From Marinomonas foliarum (GTDB lineage: Bacteria; Pseudomonadota; Gammaproteobacteria; Pseudomonadales; Marinomonadaceae): DNA of 64,000 nucleotides. Where the stretch lies: assembly GCF_003337275.1 (NCBI RefSeq), contig NZ_QPJQ01000005.1, positions 1 through 64,000 of the forward strand, given 5' to 3'. Below, piece after piece: positions 8,479 through 17,884 of the stretch; position 1 is the stretch's first letter; each line of letters starts with the position of its first letter. The notes under the pieces are model-generated. The model ran no database searches, was not told the DNA's origin, and saw only the letters and a program-made list of their open reading frames with translations. A program made the translations under genes and the position numbers.

Positions 8479-9276
8479 TTAAAGTAAGCGTTTGCGAATA
8501 TTTACTACAACAATTTCAGCCAATATTACGATGACAAAGATAGCCAAAAGAGACATAGCCACTCTATCCCATTGAAATAAGTTCATTGAATCATCCAGTA
8601 CCACGCCGATACCGCCTGCACCGACTAACCCTAGAACGGCAGATTCTCGGACATTAATATCCCAGCGAAATAGTACGATACTAAAGAAGGCGGGTAATAC
8701 TTGCGGCCAGTAACCCTTAAGTAAAATAGACATCCAAGAAGCGCCAGTGGCTTTTAATGCTTCGATAGATCCCATATTTACTTCTTCGATGGCTTCGCCA
8801 AGTAACTTGCCGACAAAGCCGATAGAGCGAAAGGCAATGGCTAAAACGCCAGCAATAACGCCCGGGCCGAAGATAGAGACAAAAAGCAGAGCCCAAACTA
8901 ATGAATTAACTGATCGAGAAGACACTAGAAAAAACCGAGATATCCAGTGACACCAGGCTGAATTAACAATGTTACTGGCATTCATCAAGGCTAATGGGAT
9001 AGCGAAAATCAATGTGATGAGCGTGCCTAGCGTAGCGATATTGAGTGTCTCTATCATGGCGTCATGAACAGCGACCGGGTAGTAAGCAAAGTCTATTGGC
9101 CACATACGGCTGAACATGTCCGCCATTTGTTCTGGTGCATCTAATAAAAATTCTGGGATAACCTCAACTGACTGAATGGACTGTACAAAGGCAATAACGA
9201 GAACCAAATATACGGCATAGCGTGAGAGCTTTTGCTTAAGCGTGAAGCGTTGCCAGTGATGGTCTATTGTGTTCAT
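8479..9276 (-). CDS. phnE: Phosphonate-type ABC transporter permease (PhnE family)
   Basis: A 265-residue inner-membrane permease with about six hydrophobic segments and the cytoplasmic EAA loop that docks on the ATPase (EALKATGASWMSILLKGYWP, about residues 170-190). The C-terminal segment VRESAVLGLVGAGGIGVVLD is characteristic of PhnE. It is the last gene of the four-gene importer transcribed leftwards and pairs with a second PhnE paralogue 21 bp upstream, so the pore is probably a heterodimer. The family carries phosphonates, phosphite or phosphate-like oxyanions; the true substrate is unresolved because no phosphonate catabolic gene is next to it. Confidence 0.88.
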   Translation of the reverse strand: MNTIDHHWQRFTLKQKLSRYAVYLVLVIAFVQSIQSVEVIPEFLLDAPEQMADMFSRMWPIDFAYYPVAVHDAMIETLNIATLGTLITLIFAIPLALMNASNIVNSAWCHWISRFFLVSSRSVNSLVWALLFVSIFGPGVIAGVLAIAFRSIGFVGKLLGEAIEEVNMGSIEALKATGASWMSILLKGYWPQVLPAFFSIVLFRWDINVRESAVLGLVGAGGIGVVLDDSMNLFQWDRVAMSLLAIFVIVILAEIVVVNIRKRLL

Positions 9277-9297
9277 AAAATTAGCTCCTAGGTCAAA

Positions 9298-10092
9298 CTA
9301 GCGGAAAATGCGTCGAACAATGTTGGAGAGGAATTCACCAAACATGATAAGAGCAATAATGACGATAAGGATGGCCGCGACAAAGTCATAGTCGAAACGC
9401 TGGAAGGCAGAGAAAAGTGTGCCGCCTAAGCCGCCAGCGCCGACAATTCCCACCATGGTTGAGTTACGTAAGTTAGAGTCGAGTTGATAGGTGGAGAAAC
9501 CTATAAAACGCGAAAACACTTGCGGCATAACAGAAAATAAAATGATGCTAGTAAAGCCTGCACCGGTAGCTCGAATGGCTTCTACTTGTTTAAGTGATAT
9601 TTCTTCAATGGCCTCTGCAAATAGCTTGGCAATAAAGCCAATTGAAGCGACTATAAGAGTAAGAATCCCTGCCAAAGCTCCGAACCCCACGCTCTTAACA
9701 AATAAGATAGCAATGATCACCGGATGAAAGGTACGACAAAGTGCGATAAGAGTTCGCACCGGTGTGCTAATCCAGCTCGGCATCATATTACGAGCTGCAA
9801 ATAGCCCTAAAAATAATGAAATGAAAATACCGCAAATACTGGAAATGATGGCAATTTCGAGGCTCTCTATCAGTCCGCTCATTAGCAATGACCAGCGGCT
9901 AAAGTTAGGTGGAATCATACGCCCTAATAGGTCGCTAGCATGGCCTAAGCCGTCGCTAAAGCGTTCCCAACTTAAGCCCATAGCGTTAAAAGAGTACAAC
10001 ACATAACAAATAACCAGCAGCCAAGTTGCGGTGACAAACCAATTTTGTTTAAAAGGATTGTCTCTATTTTTGGGAGTGTTTATACCAGCCAT
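9298..10092 (-). CDS. phnE: Phosphonate-type ABC transporter permease (PhnE family), second copy
   Basis: A 264-residue permease homologous to the downstream PhnE. It has six predicted helices, an EAA loop ([20 protein letters not shown]) and the PhnE ending [20 protein letters not shown]. It overlaps the end of the ATPase gene by 13 bp, which implies translational coupling. Twin permease genes are common in PhnCDEE-type systems and usually form one mixed channel. Confidence 0.88.
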   Translation of the reverse strand: MAGINTPKNRDNPFKQNWFVTATWLLVICYVLYSFNAMGLSWERFSDGLGHASDLLGRMIPPNFSRWSLLMSGLIESLEIAIISSICGIFISLFLGLFAARNMMPSWISTPVRTLIALCRTFHPVIIAILFVKSVGFGALAGILTLIVASIGFIAKLFAEAIEEISLKQVEAIRATGAGFTSIILFSVMPQVFSRFIGFSTYQLDSNLRNSTMVGIVGAGGLGGTLFSAFQRFDYDFVAAILIVIIALIMFGEFLSNIVRRIFR

Positions 10093-10865
10093 GATTCACC
10101 TCCATAAATTTGTTTTAGGTGTTCATCAGTAATCCCTTCCGGAGGTCCGTCGTAAACCACAACGCCGTTGCTCATCCCAATCATGCGCTTGGCAAAACGG
10201 CTGGCCAGTTTTACATCATGAATATTGACCAGAGCGGGGATGTTTTTTTCTGCTGAGAAGCGCTCTAGCAGCTCCATGATTTCCACCGCTGTTTTTGGAT
10301 CGAGAGAAGAGGTTGGCTCATCAGCTAAGAGGATTTTAGGGTTTTGCATCACGGCTCTGGCGATGCCAACGCGCTGACGTTGGCCACCAGACAAGCTATC
10401 AGCACGTTTGCTTGCATGTTCGGTTAAGCCAACAGCGTCTAATAATTCAAAGGCCGTATTAATGTCTTCTTGGCTGAATTTTCTTCTCCAAGCGTGCCAA
10501 GCCGACATATAACCCAGACGACCTGTTAGAACATTTTCAATGACGGTTAAACGTTCAACAAGGTTGTATTCTTGGAACACCATGCCGACTTGACGACGAA
10601 GTTTACGTAGTTGGGCCCCTTTGGCTAAACACAAATCAGCCTCATCAAATAAAATTTGTCCATCTGTTGGATCAATTAAGCGGTTGATGCAGCGTAGTAG
10701 TGTACTTTTTCCTGTCCCAGAAGGTCCTATGATGGCAATGATGCCTGGTTCTGTGATGGTAATATCTATCCCTTTTAAAATGGGATTTCCTACAGTGTAT
10801 TCTTTTTTTAAGTTTCGAATTTCTAGAAAGTTTGAACGCTCAGCTGTGTTTTGAGTAACAGACAT
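10080..10865 (-). CDS. phnC: Phosphonate-type ABC transporter ATP-binding protein (PhnC family)
   Basis: A 261-residue ABC ATPase that drives the importer. Motifs in order are Walker [10 protein letters not shown] (about residue 53), the Q-loop ([15 protein letters not shown]), the signature [14 protein letters not shown], Walker [13 protein letters not shown] and the switch His in NIHDVKLA. The Q-loop sequence [20 protein letters not shown] is typical of PhnC rather than of general amino-acid ATPases. It lies 105 bp downstream of the binding-protein gene, with an intercistronic hairpin between them. Confidence 0.9.
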   Translation of the reverse strand: MSVTQNTAERSNFLEIRNLKKEYTVGNPILKGIDITITEPGIIAIIGPSGTGKSTLLRCINRLIDPTDGQILFDEADLCLAKGAQLRKLRRQVGMVFQEYNLVERLTVIENVLTGRLGYMSAWHAWRRKFSQEDINTAFELLDAVGLTEHASKRADSLSGGQRQRVGIARAVMQNPKILLADEPTSSLDPKTAVEIMELLERFSAEKNIPALVNIHDVKLASRFAKRMIGMSNGVVVYDGPPEGITDEHLKQIYGGESWLV

Positions 10866-10887
10866 GATGATTTCCTACAGGCGAAGA

Positions 10888-10922
10888 GGTCCAATAGCTT
10901 GATTTCTCAGGCTATTGGAGTC
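10888..10922 (-). promoter_or_regulatory. Intercistronic stem-loop between phnD and phnC
   Basis: TCCAATAGC pairs with GCTATTGGA (core arms 10891-10898 and 10911-10918) across a 12-nt loop, extended by AGG/CCT past a bulge. In the direction of the operon no T-run follows, so it looks like an mRNA-stabilising or processing element rather than a terminator. Such hairpins behind binding-protein genes often raise their expression over the membrane subunits. Confidence 0.55.
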
Positions 10923-10970
10923 CTTTTAAATAAGTCTTTTAAATTACGTTAAACGATAAGAAACAACCGT

Positions 10971-12014
10971 TTATTGGCTTTTACTAGCGGCTTCTTTTTT
11001 GCGTTTATCAGCAGCGGCTTTCGCAGCATCTGCTTCAGCGAGTTGCTTAAGTCCTGCTTTGGTATAAGCCGTACCAGATGAATGAGCAATGTCACGGATA
11101 ACTTGCCAATCTTCTTTGTAGGTTACAGGGAAGAAGCGGTCAGCTCCGCCAAAGGTTTTTTGCATTTCTGGTGGAAAGCGGAAAGTGAAGAAGGCTTTTT
11201 TGATTTTCTCAACCAGCTCAGGGTTGAGATCATAAGCGTAACCGAAGGATGACGTCGGGAAACGAGGGCTAGTATAAATGATACGGAAATCATCTTTACT
11301 CACGCGTTTTGCATCAACCATACGTTTGAACACGTCTGAGGCGACAGGTGCGGCATCATAGTCTCCAGATAATACACCCATAACAGACTGATCATGTTTG
11401 CCAGAATATTTTACTTCATAGTCTTTATCTGGGGTTAGCCCTAATGCAGGGAAGATGGCGCGAGGCGCTAAGTTACCAGAGTTTGATGACGCAGAAGTAT
11501 GAGCAACCACTTTGCCTTTTAAATCTGTCATTTTCATCATGTTGCTGTCTTTGCGAACGATGGTGATCAGATTATAACCTTGGAAAGATTCCTCTGTGCC
11601 TTTGACGGCGATTGGTACCAAGCCTCCTAGGTTTACAGCGTAGCCAGTTGGGCCAGTAGAAAAGCCGGCTATGTGTAGTCTGCCAGAGCGTAACGCTTCG
11701 ACTTCGGCTGCATTGGAATGAACTGTGTAATACACCACTTTTTTACCAGTCACTTCACTGAGGTATTTTTGGAAATCACTGAATGCGTCTTTGTAAACCG
11801 CAGGATCTTCCACAGGAGTGTAGGTGAATACTAAGGTGCTTGGATCTCGCCACTGGCTTGAATCTTTTGGTAGATCGGCAACAAGGTCGTAGTTTTCGTC
11901 GCAGAATTTATCGTCTAGAACGCCACGGTAGCTGCAATCATCGGCTAGGGCGGTGCTGGCACCTAATAGTAAAGAGCTAGAGAGCACTAAACCTGTTAAT
12001 AATTTAATAGGCAT
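10971..12014 (-). CDS. phnD: Phosphonate/oxyanion-type ABC transporter substrate-binding protein (PhnD family)
   Basis: A 347-residue periplasmic binding protein. The ATG at 12014 is chosen because it has GAGGAAA just upstream and opens a clean Sec signal peptide (LLTGLVLSSSLLLGASTALA, cleavage near residue 24); a longer frame upstream adds no signal-like sequence. The mature part follows the PhnD fold: FTYTPVEDPAVYKDAFSDF, YYTVHSNAAEVEALRSGRLH, then the anion-contacting VAHTSASSNSGNLAPRA loop and SGKHDQSVMGVLSGDYDAA. Helix-forming Ala/Lys residues make an unusual C-terminal tail of about 30 residues. Four or so Cys residues near the mature N terminus (DDCSY, DKFCDEN) could form a disulfide. 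It leads the importer operon behind a predicted sigma-54 promoter. The ligand could be a phosphonate, phosphite or related anion. Confidence 0.88.
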   Translation of the reverse strand: MPIKLLTGLVLSSSLLLGASTALADDCSYRGVLDDKFCDENYDLVADLPKDSSQWRDPSTLVFTYTPVEDPAVYKDAFSDFQKYLSEVTGKKVVYYTVHSNAAEVEALRSGRLHIAGFSTGPTGYAVNLGGLVPIAVKGTEESFQGYNLITIVRKDSNMMKMTDLKGKVVAHTSASSNSGNLAPRAIFPALGLTPDKDYEVKYSGKHDQSVMGVLSGDYDAAPVASDVFKRMVDAKRVSKDDFRIIYTSPRFPTSSFGYAYDLNPELVEKIKKAFFTFRFPPEMQKTFGGADRFFPVTYKEDWQVIRDIAHSSGTAYTKAGLKQLAEADAAKAAADKRKKEAASKSQ

Positions 12015-12079
12015 TTTTGTTTTCCTCGTGATGTATTTTTTATTGTTATCACCGGTCGGGAGGTTCCGTTGTCGGAGAT

Positions 12080-12111
12080 GAGTTAATCCTTCACACATGA
12101 AGGATTAACTC
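12080..12111 (-). promoter_or_regulatory. Perfect 14-bp palindrome at the predicted phnD transcription start
   Basis: GAGTTAATCCTTCA (12080-12093) and TGAAGGATTAACTC (12098-12111) are exact reverse complements around CACA. The predicted start site (about 12107) falls in the upstream arm. It could be an operator that overlaps +1, or a 5'-terminal mRNA hairpin. No T-run follows in either direction, so a terminator is unlikely. Confidence 0.6.
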
Positions 12112-12117
12112 AGATAG

Positions 12118-12133
12118 AGCAAGGCTAATGCCA
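12118..12133 (-). promoter_or_regulatory. Sigma-54 (-24/-12) promoter of the phn-type importer
   Basis: Read on the minus strand the site is TGGCATTAGCCTTGCT, matching TGGCAC-N5-TTGCW with one mismatch and with the required GG-N10-GC spacing. It lies 104 bp upstream of the phnD start and directly downstream of the gene for a sigma-54 activator, which supports the call. No PhoB-box-like direct repeats were seen nearby. Confidence 0.7.
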
Positions 12134-12232
12134 ATAGTTTTAAATCCTTTTAAAACAGTGGTTTATGAATTTTATTTAGGTGAGAATAGGATCTTTGGGA
12201 CGCTTTAGTCTCATTGAAAAATGCCAAATGGG

Positions 12233-13600
12233 TCATTCCTGTCCTTCGTCTTCCAGTATTTTAAACTGCTGTTTTTCTAGTTGGTGTTTCTTCATTTTAC
12301 GGTAGAGAGTTTTACGAGACATGTCTAATAGCTCTGCAGCTTCATTTAATAAACCGTTTGTGGCTCTGAGCCCTTCTTCTATTATGTGGCGTTCGAATTG
12401 ATCCATACGTTCTTCATAGCTGCCATTTATGTCTTCATCGCGTTTAATCGATGCGAGGGAGGTCTCGCTTATCCCTAGTACAAACCTATCCGCTGAGTTT
12501 TTTAATTCACGGACATTGCCTGGCCACTGGTGTTGAATTAAATAATCCAGGTAGGCTGGTGTGATGCTTGGTAGCTCTCTGGAAAAATGATCTGCCGCTT
12601 TGCGGGCATAGTGATGAAATAACGGTAAAATGTCTTCTGGTCTGTCCCTAAGTGGTGGAATGGTCAGACTGGCAACATTGAGACGGTAAAATAAGTCTTT
12701 ACGAAATTTTCCTTCATCACCCAGTTGGGCAAGGTTGTCTTTACTGGCCGCAATAACCGTGAGTTCGACCGGAATTGGCATGGTGCTGCCGACTCGCTCA
12801 ATGGTACGTTCTTGTAATACACGCAGTAGTTTTATTTGAACTGGTAGCGGCATGGTTTCTATTTCATCCAGAAACAGTGTTCCGCCATTGGCTGCTTCAA
12901 TTTTGCCGATATGGCGCTTATTAGCTCCTGTGAACGAGCCTGCTTCATGCCCAAAAAGCTCGCTTTCAATCAGGCTTTCGCTGATGCCGCCACAGTTAAT
13001 CGCAATGAATCGTCCATTGTTACGAAGGCTGAACTGGTGAAGAGCTCTGGCGACCACGTCTTTGCCGCAGCCTGTTTCACCATAGATAATAGTGTCAATG
13101 TTTGCCTGCGCCAGAGAGGATATATGTTGGCGAATATTCTTGATTGCCGCAGACTCGCCAATAATAAAGGCTGCTAAGCCTGTTTGTTGAGCGAGATTTT
13201 GTTTTAGTTTCCGGTTTTCTAGCACTAAATGTCTTTTTTCTGCAGCACGTTGCAGCTTGCTTATCAGTTGGGCTGGTTGTAATGGTTTTTCAAGAAAGTC
13301 GTAAGCGCCTTCTTTCATCGCTTCTATAGCCATTGGGATGTCGCCATGACCGCTCATGAGCAAGACTGGCAATTCATTGTCTAGTTGTTGAAGGCGAGTC
13401 AGTAAACTCATGCCGTCCATTTGGGGCATTCTGACATCGCTAAGCACGACCGCGGCGCTATTTTTATCAAGTAGATTAATGGCTTTATCTGCTCTGTAAT
13501 AGCTTTCTATCAGGAAGCCTTCAAGCTCGAGCATTTCGGTTAATGCTTCGATGATGGTTTGATCATCGTCGATAATGATTATTTTTATTGTATTAAGCAT
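12233..13600 (-). CDS. Sigma-54-dependent response regulator (NtrC/DctD class)
   Basis: A 455-residue activator with three domains. The receiver domain (residues 1-120) carries the acidic pair (IIDDD), phosphoacceptor Asp in [13 protein letters not shown] and Lys in LEKPLQP. The AAA+ domain (about 145-375) has Walker A GETGCGKD, the sigma-54 contact loop as GSFTGA (the usual GAFTGA with Ala replaced by Ser), and Walker [12 protein letters not shown] Fis-type helix-turn-helix lies at the end ([20 protein letters not shown]). Its ATG immediately follows the kinase stop codon, so the pair is translated together. The next gene downstream is phnD with its sigma-54 promoter, which is therefore its most likely target. 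Confidence 0.93.
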   Translation of the reverse strand: MLNTIKIIIIDDDQTIIEALTEMLELEGFLIESYYRADKAINLLDKNSAAVVLSDVRMPQMDGMSLLTRLQQLDNELPVLLMSGHGDIPMAIEAMKEGAYDFLEKPLQPAQLISKLQRAAEKRHLVLENRKLKQNLAQQTGLAAFIIGESAAIKNIRQHISSLAQANIDTIIYGETGCGKDVVARALHQFSLRNNGRFIAINCGGISESLIESELFGHEAGSFTGANKRHIGKIEAANGGTLFLDEIETMPLPVQIKLLRVLQERTIERVGSTMPIPVELTVIAASKDNLAQLGDEGKFRKDLFYRLNVASLTIPPLRDRPEDILPLFHHYARKAADHFSRELPSITPAYLDYLIQHQWPGNVRELKNSADRFVLGISETSLASIKRDEDINGSYEERMDQFERHIIEEGLRATNGLLNEAAELLDMSRKTLYRKMKKHQLEKQQFKILEDEGQE

Positions 13601-15493
13601 TTATTTTTCTGCCTTTGTTAATTCCAAGGTAAATCGGCTGCCGGCTTCTGGTGTGGATGTCACTCTTATTTGGCCGCCAAAATCTTGAACTATGTTGTAA
13701 CTAATAGATAAGCCTAGACCGAGCCCTTGGCCAACTTCTTTTTGAGTGAAAAATGGATCGAAAATTTGTTCCAACTGATTCCCATCTATGCCAATTCCAG
13801 TGTCACTGACATCAATCATTATCCTTTCATCTTGTTCATATACTCTGATAGAGAGCTGCTTTATTGAGGCACTTGATAGGGCGTCCACGCCATTGCTTAT
13901 TAGATTCACCATGACTTGTTCTAGCCTGATTGGCTCAGCCAGAACATAGAATGACGCTGAGTTTGTTTGATAATCCAATGTGCAATGTTGGTCGATGATC
14001 TGGCTCGACATGAGCTCGATGGCGTCTTGGATGACTGTGTCTAAACAGACGGGAGTCAATTCAGTGCCTGCAACGCGAGCAAAGGCTTTAAGGTGCTTGG
14101 TTATCCGAGTGATTTTGGTAAGCAATAAGCCAATTTTGTCTAAGCTATTTCGCGCCTTTTCCACTTGATCTTTTTCCATGTGTCGCCCAGCTGTGTGTAA
14201 ATGGCTGGCGATGGCGGTTAATGGCTGGTTGATTTCATGGGTGATACCAACGCCAAGCTGTCCTAATGCCGCGAGCTTTCCTGCTTGTACCAGCTCGTTT
14301 TGAGCCGCTTTTAGCTGCGCTTCTGCCGCAACTCTTTCTTCTATTTCTGCAGCGAGGACTTGATTGGTTTTTTCTACTTCGATGGCCGTCTTCTGGAAAT
14401 ATTGTAAGTCTCTAGCCATGCTGGAGACTTCATCATGTCCCACAATGCGTATTTTTGTATCCAGTTGAGAGCTTGCAATGGCGCGCATATTTCTTTGTAG
14501 TTCGATGATGCGCTGCAACACATTGCGTCGAACATAAAACCAAGAGATAGCACAAGCAATGCTTAGGCTGATGAGAGACAGTAATAGAATATCGCGAATG
14601 CTGTTGTTGATGGATTTGATAGCACCTTCAAGGGAGCCTCGAATGCTGGTGTTGGTGTAATTTGTATATTGATTGATTTGGGCTGCTAGCTGTTGGATAT
14701 GCTGTTGGCTATTTTCCAGTAGAAAACTTTGTTGATAAAGCAGGTCTAACTCTTCATTTTTAAGTTGGAAAAGTTCGCCTTGTCGAGAGCTCATGATTAA
14801 TAAGTCGAGTAACGATTGGCGCAATACAAGAGGTACTTGCGGCAATAGGGTGAGGTATTGAGCAATCTCTGAGCCTAGTTTTTCAAGTCGTAAAAAGGTG
14901 TAGTCCAATTCGTTGAAAGAAGCGTCATTACTTACTTTTTCTATGAGGCCTGAAAAATAATACAGTCGACTAATAACTTGCTCTAGTTCAGGAGAACGTT
15001 CTAGTTGATCAAGTTGAGAAATAACTTCCTGAAATAATGGAAAAATCAATCGTGATTGTCTGGTGAGTTCACGTCTTATCACTTCACGACGCTCAACACT
15101 TTGGTTGAGGAGGGTGAGGCTATTTTGGATTTGTGCAATGAGCTCTAGGAAGTAGCGGCTGTAGTCTGGCAGGTTGCGCATAAGTGAGTCCATTTCATTA
15201 ATGGCTGCACTGAGTTCGACCATGGTTTTTTCTCTAGAAATAGAGGCATCGCTGGTCACGAGCATCGGTGCAGTCGCGACGATTTGCCGGCTTTTGTCGT
15301 TTAGCCGAGCTGCGGCATCTAAGCCTGGAATATCTTGGTGTTTTAGTAAGAGAAGACGGTCACTTAGTTGCAGATACGTGTTTGTCGCCAAGCCACTGGC
15401 AACAATAGTGATAGAAGAGATTAAGACGAAAGCTAAAAAAAGCCTGCCGCCAATACCAATATTGCGAAGCCGTAAAAACGTGGGAATACCCAT
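13601..15493 (-). CDS. Membrane sensor histidine kinase with helical external domain
   Basis: A 630-residue kinase. A first membrane helix (residues about 13-35) and a second (about 300-322) bracket a roughly 265-residue external domain that looks entirely alpha-helical and leucine/glutamine rich, unlike the PDC fold of DctB. Next come a HAMP domain (about 323-375), a coiled coil (EKTNQVLAAEIEERVAAEAQ), the phosphoacceptor H-box GITHEINQPLTAIASHL, and a HATPase domain with N box (NLISNGVDAL), G1 DTGIGID and G2 GLGLGLS. Cytoplasmic parts are DctB/NtrB-like. The helical sensor recalls TorS-type or HBM domains that bind ligands or periplasmic proteins; that is an inference from residue pattern only. 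It forms an operon with the sigma-54 regulator. Confidence 0.9.
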   Translation of the reverse strand: MGIPTFLRLRNIGIGGRLFLAFVLISSITIVASGLATNTYLQLSDRLLLLKHQDIPGLDAAARLNDKSRQIVATAPMLVTSDASISREKTMVELSAAINEMDSLMRNLPDYSRYFLELIAQIQNSLTLLNQSVERREVIRRELTRQSRLIFPLFQEVISQLDQLERSPELEQVISRLYYFSGLIEKVSNDASFNELDYTFLRLEKLGSEIAQYLTLLPQVPLVLRQSLLDLLIMSSRQGELFQLKNEELDLLYQQSFLLENSQQHIQQLAAQINQYTNYTNTSIRGSLEGAIKSINNSIRDILLLSLISLSIACAISWFYVRRNVLQRIIELQRNMRAIASSQLDTKIRIVGHDEVSSMARDLQYFQKTAIEVEKTNQVLAAEIEERVAAEAQLKAAQNELVQAGKLAALGQLGVGITHEINQPLTAIASHLHTAGRHMEKDQVEKARNSLDKIGLLLTKITRITKHLKAFARVAGTELTPVCLDTVIQDAIELMSSQIIDQHCTLDYQTNSASFYVLAEPIRLEQVMVNLISNGVDALSSASIKQLSIRVYEQDERIMIDVSDTGIGIDGNQLEQIFDPFFTQKEVGQGLGLGLSISYNIVQDFGGQIRVTSTPEAGSRFTLELTKAEK

Positions 15494-15809
15494 CTGTATT
15501 TATCCTATTATTTTTATTATTAAATAACCTAATGAAAAAATAGTGCCAACTTTGATAGACGCTGATTACTAGGTTTTGGCCTATGGTGAGGACAAAAATG
15601 TCCCATAACAAGCTTTTTAAAAATATATCGCTCGTTAATGAATAATGCTTATGGTGAGGTCTGTTGGGGGTAAGTGCTCAAATCATCATTTATTACTAGA
15701 GCATCGATTGTTTATAACGTCGAGATCAGCGAAAATAGACGTATTGAACTCACGATTAACATCACGGGGCTTTTCTAGAAGCCCGCGTATAACTTAAAAG
15801 AACTTTTTA
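15494..15809. other. Divergent intergenic region, kinase gene and prfC
   Basis: A 316-bp AT-rich spacer that must hold the promoters of both flanking units. It contains a GGGCTT/AAGCCC hairpin (15767-15784) in the likely prfC leader and, 50 bp from the kinase start, TGGCAC on the minus strand with a poor -12 match. No gene was found in it. Confidence 0.4.
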
Positions 15810-17396
15810 ATGGCAGACCAGACTTTTCTAAATGAAGTAAGCGATAGACGCACATTCGCAATCATCTCTCACCCTGACGCTGGTAAAACAACGATCACTG
15901 AGAAACTATTATTACTAGGGCAGCTAATCCAGACAGCGGGCTCAGTAAAAGGCAGAAAAGGCGACAAACACGCCACATCAGACTGGATGGCAATGGAGAA
16001 GCAGCGTGGTATTTCGATTACCTCTTCTGTGATGCAGTTTCCTTATAGAGATCGTACGGTTAACTTGCTAGACACACCTGGACACGAAGACTTCTCTGAA
16101 GATACGTACCGAACGTTAACCGCTGTCGATTCTGTATTGATGATTATCGATGGGGCTAAGGGGGTAGAGGATCGCACGATCAAGTTGATGGATGTCTGTC
16201 GTCTAAGAGATACGCCTATTTTAACTTTCATCAATAAGATGGACCGGGATATTCGTGATCCGATTGATTTGTTGGATGAAGTGGAAGAAGTGCTGAAAAT
16301 CGCAGCGGCACCGATCACATGGCCTATCGGCATGAGTGATTTCTTTAAAGGGGTTTATAACCTTTATACCGATACAATTCATGTGTTTGTTCGCGGGCGT
16401 GGTCATACTTTGATGGATGATATTCGCATAGAAGGTTTAGAGTCCGACGAAGCGAAAGAGTTACTTGGTGATGATTGGGCTGCTTACATGGATGAGATTG
16501 AACTTGTTCGTGGCGCAAGCCATGAGTTTGACCATGACGCGTATTTGGCTGGTGAATTAACGCCTGTGTTCTTTGGTACCGCATTGTCTAACTTTGGTGT
16601 TCGCGAAATGCTAGATGGCTTTGTTAAGTGGGCCCCTGCACCGATTGACCGCGAAACAAACTCCCGTAAAGTGGAAGCGAAAGAAGAGAAATTCTCTGGC
16701 TTTATCTTTAAGATCCAAGCCAACATGGACCCTAAGCACCGTGACCGTATTGCGTTCATGCGAGTGTGTTCAGGAACCTATAGTCGCGGCATGAAAATGC
16801 GCCATTGCCGTATTGGTAAAGATATCAAAGTGACGGATGCGGTGTCTTTCACTGCCGGTGATCGTGAAGGTGTTGAAGAAGCATTTTCTGGCGATATTAT
16901 AGGTTTGCATAACCATGGCACAATTCAAATAGGTGATACTTTTACAGAAGGTGAGGATTTGAAATTCACCGGTATCCCTCACTTTGCTCCAGAATTGTTT
17001 CGCCGTGTACGCTTGAAAGACCCAATGAAAATGAAAGCGCTACAAAAAGGTTTGCAGCAACTTTCTGAAGAAGGTTCTACTCAGCTATTTATGCCGCAGC
17101 GTAATAATGAGCTGATTGTTGGTGCCGTAGGTCAGTTGCAATATGAAGTGGTGGCTTACCGTTTAAAAGACGAATACAAAGTTGAGTGCATTTACGAGCC
17201 AGTTAACGTTAATACCGCTCGCTGGGTTGAATGTGACGATGCGAAGAAGTTTGAAGAATTTAAGAACAAATGTCGTGATAATTTGGCGATTGATGGTGGA
17301 GGCCATTTAACCTATTTGGCGCCAACACGAGTAAATCTGATGATGGCGGAAGAGAAATGGCCTCAGGTACGTTTCCGTTCAACTCGTGAACATTGA
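15810..17396 (+). CDS. prfC: Peptide chain release factor 3
   Basis: A 528-residue translational GTPase, nearly the E. coli length (529), that recycles RF1/RF2 from the ribosome after peptide release. The G domain has G1 [16 protein letters not shown] (about residue 20), the RF3-type switch ([20 protein letters not shown], partly shown as [19 protein letters not shown]), G3 LDTPGHEDF and G4 NKMDRD. The later beta-barrel domains and the C-terminal domain follow. It is a single gene, with only a weak ribosome-binding site. Confidence 0.97.
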   Translation: MADQTFLNEVSDRRTFAIISHPDAGKTTITEKLLLLGQLIQTAGSVKGRKGDKHATSDWMAMEKQRGISITSSVMQFPYRDRTVNLLDTPGHEDFSEDTYRTLTAVDSVLMIIDGAKGVEDRTIKLMDVCRLRDTPILTFINKMDRDIRDPIDLLDEVEEVLKIAAAPITWPIGMSDFFKGVYNLYTDTIHVFVRGRGHTLMDDIRIEGLESDEAKELLGDDWAAYMDEIELVRGASHEFDHDAYLAGELTPVFFGTALSNFGVREMLDGFVKWAPAPIDRETNSRKVEAKEEKFSGFIFKIQANMDPKHRDRIAFMRVCSGTYSRGMKMRHCRIGKDIKVTDAVSFTAGDREGVEEAFSGDIIGLHNHGTIQIGDTFTEGEDLKFTGIPHFAPELFRRVRLKDPMKMKALQKGLQQLSEEGSTQLFMPQRNNELIVGAVGQLQYEVVAYRLKDEYKVECIYEPVNVNTARWVECDDAKKFEEFKNKCRDNLAIDGGGHLTYLAPTRVNLMMAEEKWPQVRFRSTREH

Positions 17397-17465
17397 TCTA
17401 TACTTGACTAAATTACTCGGATAAGCGGATAATTCATTTATCGAAATGGTTTTAGTGGTATTGAG

Positions 17466-17813
17466 ATGAGCATGGTTGAATCGATTGATCCTATCGAGTT
17501 TACAGACGCAGCAGCGGCGAAGTTGCAATCTTTGATTGAAGAAGAAGAGAACGATCGACTCATGTTGCGAGTTTATGTAACAGGTGGCGGTTGCTCTGGC
17601 TTTCAGTATGGTTTTACATTTGATGAAGATCATCAAGAAGACGATACCGAGGTGCAGCGTAACGGAGTGACTTTAGTTGTTGACCCGTTAAGCTTCCAAT
17701 ATTTAGTTGGCTCAGAAGTAGACTATAAAGAAAATTTAGAAGGCTCACGTTTTGTGGTGCAGAACCCTAATGCTACATCGACTTGTGGTTGTGGTGCGAG
17801 TTTTAGTGTTTAG
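17466..17813 (+). CDS. erpA: Iron-sulfur cluster insertion protein ErpA
   Basis: A 115-residue A-type carrier that hands Fe-S clusters to apoproteins. The three conserved cysteines are present: [11 protein letters not shown] in the middle and TCGCGASF at the end. The N-terminal [15 protein letters not shown] and the spacing fit ErpA better than IscA or SufA. A second ATG lies two codons downstream. It lies 69 bp after prfC and ends at a strong terminator. Confidence 0.93.
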   Translation: MSMVESIDPIEFTDAAAAKLQSLIEEEENDRLMLRVYVTGGGCSGFQYGFTFDEDHQEDDTEVQRNGVTLVVDPLSFQYLVGSEVDYKENLEGSRFVVQNPNATSTCGCGASFSV

Positions 17814-17832
17814 TTCTAATATTTAGTTACTG

Positions 17833-17866
17833 AAACCCTTCAAATCTCTGGTTTGAAGGGTTTTTT
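17833..17866 (+). terminator. Intrinsic terminator after erpA
   Basis: AAACCCTTCAAA and TTTGAAGGGTTT form a 12-bp stem around TCTCTGG, followed by a T-run. Confidence 0.9.
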
Positions 17867-17884
17867 ATTGGCTGGTGTTTTAAA

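Noticed and set aside
15532..15548. Second sigma-54-like site before the kinase gene (minus strand TGGCAC at -24)
   Set aside because: The -12 element reads TTTC, without the essential GC, so it fails the core rule.
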